Source of the DNA: Massilia sp. H6
Lineage (GTDB): Bacteria > Pseudomonadota > Gammaproteobacteria > Burkholderiales > Burkholderiaceae_D
Reading direction: 5' to 3'
Assembly: GCF_024802625.1 (NCBI RefSeq)
Contig: NZ_CP103371.1
Span: forward strand, 2,170,001-2,234,000
DNA: 64,000 nucleotides
This document shows positions 61,015 to 64,000 of this stretch, in pieces. The position numbers and the translations under genes are program-made. The notes beneath the pieces are model-generated. The model saw nothing but the letters and a program-made list of their open reading frames with translations. It did no database searches and was not told the DNA's origin. Position 1 is the first letter of the stretch, and every line of letters begins with the position of its first letter.

Positions 61015-62000
61015 GCGGCCCTGCGCAGCGCGAGCGCGCGCTGGGGCAGATCCTGGTTGCAGCGCGCCAGGCTGTCGCGCACCGCGCTGAGCATGCGGCT
61101 GATGTCGAGTGCATGGCGCGGACGTTGGTCGGGCGTGGACCCCAGCAAGCTGCGCAGCAGCGCCAGCGCCGGCGCCTGCGCGGCGCCAAAGACAGCGCCG
61201 AAACTCGCCGCTTCATCGTGCTGCAGTGATGGCGGCGGCCCGCCATGCCGTGCCCACAGGACGGCGGCGCCTTCGCGCCCGTGTGCGCGGTAGGCTTCGG
61301 CGCACGCCGCGCCGTAGCGCAGCACCTGGCCGCAGGCCAGGTAGTACAGCAAGCCGCCAAGGGCGAAGTAGTCGCTGCGCGCGTCGCCCCCGTACAGGCC
61401 GCCGGCCTGGGGGAAGAACTGTTCCGGTGCCTGCCAGCTGGCGGTGCCGGCATACACTGGTGTGGGTTGCTCGAGCAGTGCCCGGCTGGTGCCGAAGTCG
61501 GCAAGCTTGAGGGCGCCAGTGAGGCGGTCGAGCAGCAGGTTGCCGGGCTTTAGGTCGAGGTAGCGAAAGCCGGCGGCGTGGACCTTGCCCAGCGCCTGGT
61601 TGACCTGGGCCACCCACGCAAGTGCCTGGCCGGGAGTGGCGGTGCCCTTGGTGGCCCCGGCGGCCAGCAATCCGGCCAGGTCGCCATCGAGCAGTTCCAG
61701 CGCCATCGCCGGCAGGCCGTCGTGCTCGCCGCTGTCGAGCAAACGCACGATGTGGCGTCCGTCCCAGGGCGCGAGCCGGGCCAGAAAGGCGATTTCATTG
61801 CGGGCGCTGTCGCTCCAGTGGCTGCGCAGCGCGGCAGGCGCACGATACATTTGCCCGGTGTTGACCAACTTGAGGGCGACTTCGCCTGCGGCACCTGCGC
61901 GCTCGGCCCGCCATACCAGGCCGTAAGCCGATTTCCCGAGCAATTCCCGCAGCCGGTACTGGCCCTGTGCCAACGAAACAATACTGCCTTGCTCGACCAT
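61011..62000 (-). CDS. Ser/Thr protein kinase (HRD replaced by YLD)
   Basis: A 329-residue soluble Hanks-type kinase without accessory domains. Glycine loop LGKSAYGLVW (about 20-29), VAIK-type Lys in EVALKLV, DFG in LADFGTSRALL, and APE in WQAPEQFF are intact. The catalytic loop reads FRYLDLKPGNLLL: the Asp, Lys and Asn remain, but His and Arg of HRD are replaced by Tyr and Leu. It could still be active as a non-RD kinase. ATG 62000 has GGAG 7 nt upstream. It is the first gene of the SEDS operon, and a terminator upstream (62084-62112) separates it from the preceding gene. Confidence 0.9.
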   Translation of the reverse strand: MVEQGSIVSLAQGQYRLRELLGKSAYGLVWRAERAGAAGEVALKLVNTGQMYRAPAALRSHWSDSARNEIAFLARLAPWDGRHIVRLLDSGEHDGLPAMALELLDGDLAGLLAAGATKGTATPGQALAWVAQVNQALGKVHAAGFRYLDLKPGNLLLDRLTGALKLADFGTSRALLEQPTPVYAGTASWQAPEQFFPQAGGLYGGDARSDYFALGGLLYYLACGQVLRYGAACAEAYRAHGREGAAVLWARHGGPPPSLQHDEAASFGAVFGAAQAPALALLRSLLGSTPDQRPRHALDISRMLSAVRDSLARCNQDLPQRALALRRAA

Positions 62001-62083
62001 GCCAGTCTCCGCCACCGGCGCGCTGCGCCCTTGCACAAAACAAGCGGGGGGAAGGAGAAAAGCGGCGGGCGCCAGGCCCGGCG

Positions 62084-62112
62084 AAAAAAATGCCGCGCAG
62101 TGCGCGGCATTT
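62084..62112 (-). terminator. Rho-independent terminator of the glycine-zipper gene
   Basis: Minus-strand stem ATGCCGCGCA / TGCGCGGCAT followed by seven T, immediately after the stop of the 62117-62728 gene. It isolates the kinase/SEDS operon that begins just downstream. Confidence 0.92.
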
Positions 62113-62116
62113 AAAA

Positions 62117-62728
62117 TCAGCGATCGTAACGGTCGTAGCGGTCGTAGCGGTCGTAACGGTCGTAGCGCTCCCAGTCACGGCGCTCATGGCGATCGCGGCC
62201 ATGCTTGACCCAGCCATGATTTCCGACGTAGACAGCGCGCGGCTGCACATACACCGGGCGCGACTGGACGTAAACGGCACGCTGTTCGACGTACACCGGA
62301 CGCGGCTCGACGTAGACCTGGCGCTGCTCGACATATACCGGGCGCGGCTGGTGATAGCCACCGGTGCCATAGGCTACCGCTACCTGGCCACGGTTGTCGT
62401 AGTAGCCGCGGTTGTCGTGGTTGCCGCGGTAGTTGCCACGGTAACTGTCGCGATAACTGTCGCGATAATTGTCGCCGTAATAGCCGCGGCTGTCGTGATA
62501 ACTGCGGCTGCCGTGCCCGGAAGCCGAGTGACCCGATACCGAATTTCCCAGTGCCGCACCGATCGCGCCGCCTACCAGGGCGCCGCCCGAGCCGCCGGCA
62601 CTATGGCCGATGGCGGCGCCGATCACGGCGCCAATTGCAGTGTTCACGCCACGGTCGCCAGCATTCGCTGCGGGCGAAACGGCAACCGCGGCCAGCACCA
62701 CCGCACCAAAGCATTTAGATTTCAACAT
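62117..62728 (-). CDS. Glycine-zipper outer-envelope protein with peptide repeats
   Basis: A 203-residue exported protein. Signal peptide (ends NA/GD), then a glycine zipper (IGAVIGAAIGHSAGG and ALVGGAIGAALGNS, about 30-65) of the 2TM type that lipid- or membrane-interacting proteins such as SlyB share. The rest is low complexity: YRDSYR-type repeats, then seven-residue units of the form VYVEQR-[PQ/A] (about 130-170), and a terminal repeat of RYD. GAGGA lies 8 nt before the ATG. Function unknown; the repeats could bind ions or surfaces. Confidence 0.82.
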   Translation of the reverse strand: MLKSKCFGAVVLAAVAVSPAANAGDRGVNTAIGAVIGAAIGHSAGGSGGALVGGAIGAALGNSVSGHSASGHGSRSYHDSRGYYGDNYRDSYRDSYRGNYRGNHDNRGYYDNRGQVAVAYGTGGYHQPRPVYVEQRQVYVEPRPVYVEQRAVYVQSRPVYVQPRAVYVGNHGWVKHGRDRHERRDWERYDRYDRYDRYDRYDR

Positions 62729-62977
62729 GGCATAGTCCTCGTGGCCTGGGCGGGGATCAGGATGATCGTATCGTCGCCAAGCATGGATGCACTATAGGGC
62801 CAGGTATCCGGCGCGCCACAGCTATATACAGATTATTACAAATGGACATGTTTCGGTAACAGGTAAGGCATGGCCCTTGCAGTGCGGGCAGGCTGCCCCA
62901 TCTGATCAGTGCTGAACTTCAGCCGCGCGCCCGGTACCTTGTATCGTGCTAATACATGTGTTTCGACAGGGCCCTGT

Positions 62978-64000
62978 GTGAACCGTTCCTTTGCCGCCGT
63001 GCTGTCCCTGCTGGTCCTGTTGCAAATTTACGTAGGCATGCGCCTGTTGCCGGACCTGGCGCCGGGCGCTCTCGGCATGCTTTTGGCCGTGCTGGCTCTG
63101 GTTGTGCTGACCCTGCTGGTGCCGGTCGGGCTGATGTCGGCGTCGCTGCGCCGCCGCCGGTGGCCGCAGCCCCTTGCCTGGGCCGGGCTGCTGTCGATGG
63201 GGCTGTTCTCGTCGCTGCTGGTGGCGACGCTGGCACGCGACCTTGTATTGCTGGCACTGCATCTGGGGGAGCTGGCTGGCCTGCCCGGCATCACCTTCAC
63301 GCCCACTGCCATGCAGGCCAGCGCGCTGGCGGTGCCGCTGGTGGCGCTGGGCGTGACCCTGCTCGGTTTTGTCAATGCGCGCCGCCTGGCGCGGGTGGTG
63401 ACAGTGAACGTGCCGATCGCCGGCCTGCCGCCCGCGTTGCAGGGCTATGCGATCGCCCAGGTATCCGACATCCACGTCGGCCCCACGATCGGCCGCTCCT
63501 ACCTCGAGGCCATCGTCGGGCGCGTCAACACGCTCGGTGCCGACGCGATTGCGATTACCGGCGACCTGGTGGACGGCAGCGTGCAGCGCCTGGCCGCGCA
63601 GGTTGCGCCTCTGGCGCACCTGGCGGCCCCGGACGGGGTGTTCTTCGTGACCGGAAACCACGAATATTACTCAGGGGTCGAGGAGTGGGTCGCGCAGCTG
63701 CGCCGGCTCGGGATCACCGTGCTGATGAACCAGCACGTGATCCGGCGCCGCGGCGCTGCCGCCCTGATGATTGCCGGCGTGGCCGACTATGGCGCCCACC
63801 ATTTCCATCCGGCGCACAAGAGTGATGCGCGTGCTGCCGCGGCGAATGCCCCGGCGGACCTTGGCGTGCGCGTGCTGCTCGCGCACCAGCCGAGAAGCGC
63901 ACCCGACGCCGCCGCCGCCGGCTTCGACCTGCAGTTGTCCGGCCACACCCATGGCGGCCAGTTCTTCCCATGGAATTTATTGGTGCCATTGCAGCAGCCT
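62978..64000 (+). CDS. Membrane metallophosphoesterase (YkuE/YaeI-like), partial
   Basis: The first 341 residues; the gene runs off the end of the window. GTG 62978 begins an N-terminal membrane region of about 4 helices, followed by a calcineurin-like phosphoesterase domain with SDIHVG, TGDLVDG, TGNHEYY and SGHTHGGQ, the binuclear metal signature (about residue 160 onward). Family members such as YkuE hydrolyse phosphodiesters or phospholipid-linked substrates. The start is tentative: no ATG with a good ribosome site is nearby. The 249-nt gap before it holds nothing I recognise. Confidence 0.87.
   Translation, partial: MNRSFAAVLSLLVLLQIYVGMRLLPDLAPGALGMLLAVLALVVLTLLVPVGLMSASLRRRRWPQPLAWAGLLSMGLFSSLLVATLARDLVLLALHLGELAGLPGITFTPTAMQASALAVPLVALGVTLLGFVNARRLARVVTVNVPIAGLPPALQGYAIAQVSDIHVGPTIGRSYLEAIVGRVNTLGADAIAITGDLVDGSVQRLAAQVAPLAHLAAPDGVFFVTGNHEYYSGVEEWVAQLRRLGITVLMNQHVIRRRGAAALMIAGVADYGAHHFHPAHKSDARAAAANAPADLGVRVLLAHQPRSAPDAAAAGFDLQLSGHTHGGQFFPWNLLVPLQQP

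Noticed and set aside
40221..62000. Type VI secretion post-translational module (PpkA/PppA/Fha)
   Set aside because: Kinase, PP2C and FHA recall that module, but no Tss structural genes, ClpV or VgrG occur in the window, and SEDS/PBP genes point elsewhere.
1..64000. CRISPR arrays and insertion sequences
   Set aside because: No regularly spaced repeats of CRISPR type and no transposase frame with inverted repeats were found.

Overview
The window is GC-rich, densely coded, single-replicon-type chromosome with a betaproteobacterial look, most like Oxalobacteraceae (Massilia, Duganella or Janthinobacterium relatives). The basis is the gene content: an FxDxF-type exported protein, a DUF1302 outer-membrane protein, TonB receptor, LigD/Ku, AmpC and a two-component propeller sensor kinase. 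The genus is inference; no rRNA is present.

Layout. 1-1430: the start of an exported FxDxF protein, then three tandem tRNA-Arg(ACG) genes on the minus strand, each with its own extended -10 promoter and terminator. 1.5-22.7 kb: housekeeping and stress genes: a large periplasmic-propeller histidine kinase, a D-2-hydroxyacid dehydrogenase, LigD, an APP1-like phosphatase, class C beta-lactamase, an SDR-Ku-membrane protein operon (with LigD, bacterial NHEJ), a diguanylate cyclase, a SulP transporter, a DUF1302 protein, a lysophospholipid-acyltransferase-like protein, ArsC, and a beta-helix lipoprotein. 22.3-33.7 kb: VOC protein, M1 aminopeptidase, an ArsR-NemA operon with a perfect 10-bp-arm operator, SugE/Gdx, an aspartoacylase-like protein, a membrane acyltransferase, an AzoR-pirin operon divergent from a LysR regulator, and phosphatidylserine decarboxylase. 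33.8-40.1 kb: TonB receptor with a perfect palindrome at its promoter, a Tet-type MFS pump, HD and RNase H-like proteins, and two small exported or membrane proteins.

40.2-62.0 kb is the most unusual part. It holds a very large penicillin-binding transpeptidase, four translationally linked unrecognised genes (one with an internal duplication), an SPFH-like protein capped by zinc ribbons at both ends, a SHOCT/Ser-Thr kinase/sulfatase-modifying-factor fusion, an FHA protein, a PP2C phosphatase and, after an MFS and a GNAT gene, a four-gene operon (second Ser/Thr kinase, SEDS FtsW/RodA-type protein with an FHA-like domain, an FHA-like protein, an SH3 protein). The parts list (kinase, PP2C, FHA, SEDS polymerase, PBP transpeptidase) matches the actinobacterial pknAB-pstP-rodA-pbpA-fha locus, which is unexpected in a betaproteobacterium. 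I infer a phospho-signalling-controlled peptidoglycan or envelope machine of unknown purpose. No type VI secretion structural genes accompany it.

62.1-64.0 kb: a glycine-zipper protein with peptide repeats, and the start of a membrane metallophosphoesterase that runs off the window.
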